From NCBI GenBank assembly GCA_012798025.1, contig JAAZNX010000191.1, positions 1-5,983 on the forward strand: 5,983 nt of DNA, read 5' to 3'. Under the pieces are notes generated by a model, which saw only the letters and a list, made by a program, of their open reading frames with translations, was not told the origin of the DNA and did no database searches. Positions 5,805 through 5,983 of the stretch are shown piece after piece; position 1 is the first letter of the stretch, and every line of letters starts with the position of its first letter. Origin of the DNA: Methanothrix sp. (GTDB taxonomy: Archaea; Halobacteriota; Methanosarcinia; Methanotrichales; Methanotrichaceae). Position numbers and translations under genes: made by a program.

Positions 5805-5983
5805 CCAATGTACTTAATTGGCAGGAGTATAACGAGCCTCTCGTCAAGCGCATGATGATTCATGTCATATTTCATCTTCCTTCTCGGCAGCTGGAAGTCT
5901 TCCTCAAGAAAGCTCTCAGAGCTGATTCCTGAAATCAAATCTACGGACTATACCAACACCTGGAGACGTGGCACCCAGCTGAA
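5786..5983 (+). pseudogene. Broken IS5/IS4-like transposase, N-terminal remnant
   Basis: ATG 5786 opens a frame reading MKGDESSNVLNWQEYNEPLV, then KRMMIHVIFHLPSRQLEVFL, and stops at TGA 5930-5932 after 48 codons. The sense continues in the next frame from about 5907: RKLSELIPEIKSTDYTNTWR, then RGTQL at the window end. The order W..YN..LV.R, F.LP.RQLE.FLRKLSELIPEIK, DYT..WRR is that of the N-terminal region (DUF772-like) of IS5/IS4-type DDE transposases. In intact members roughly 40 residues separate LVKR(GE) from the F-x-L-P-x-R-Q segment. Here they are absent, so there is an internal deletion as well as a one-base insertion in the A-rich run near 5906-5911. Catalytic residues would lie beyond the window. 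No terminal inverted repeat or target duplication could be identified. The product is almost certainly non-functional. Confidence 0.6.

Overview
The window looks like chromosomal DNA of a methanogenic euryarchaeon, most likely in the Methanosarcinales and possibly near Methanothrix. The evidence is an archaeal-type CTP-dependent riboflavin kinase, a very long exported TPR protein rich in N-glycosylation sequons, TATA-type promoters, and a winged-helix regulator of archaeal type. The genus is inferred from protein style only.

Layout: bases 1-3840 are a compact plus-strand gene block. It starts with the 3' end of an NfeD-type membrane protein (cut by the window edge), followed by ribK behind its own TATA box. 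A 1016-residue signal-peptide TPR protein comes next; its start codon overlaps the ribK stop (ATGA), and its Shine-Dalgarno lies inside ribK. A minus-strand winged-helix gene (3856-4323) converges on the TPR gene, with only 15 bases between the two stop codons.

From 4324 to about 5567 I find no convincing gene. The first part (about 4500-5080) is strongly C/T-biased on the plus strand. It holds a long inverted repeat (4538-4583) next to a TATA-like sequence, and a family of short degenerate copies of a GTGCCATCCCTT-like motif. The next part (about 5080-5520) is AT-rich and holds an orphan TATA-like sequence. The last 400 bases look like a decay zone: a short minus-strand ORF that reads like the C-terminus of a larger protein, then the beginning of a broken IS5/IS4-like transposase with an internal deletion and a frameshift, which runs off the window.

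Functionally, ribK makes FMN. The TPR protein is probably a glycosylated cell-surface or secreted scaffold, co-transcribed with ribK without an obvious biochemical link. The winged-helix protein is a probable DNA-binding regulator of unknown target. I do not see a defence system, CRISPR array or tRNA. The most unusual items are the architecture of the TPR protein and the structured, repeat-bearing non-coding stretch upstream of the winged-helix gene.
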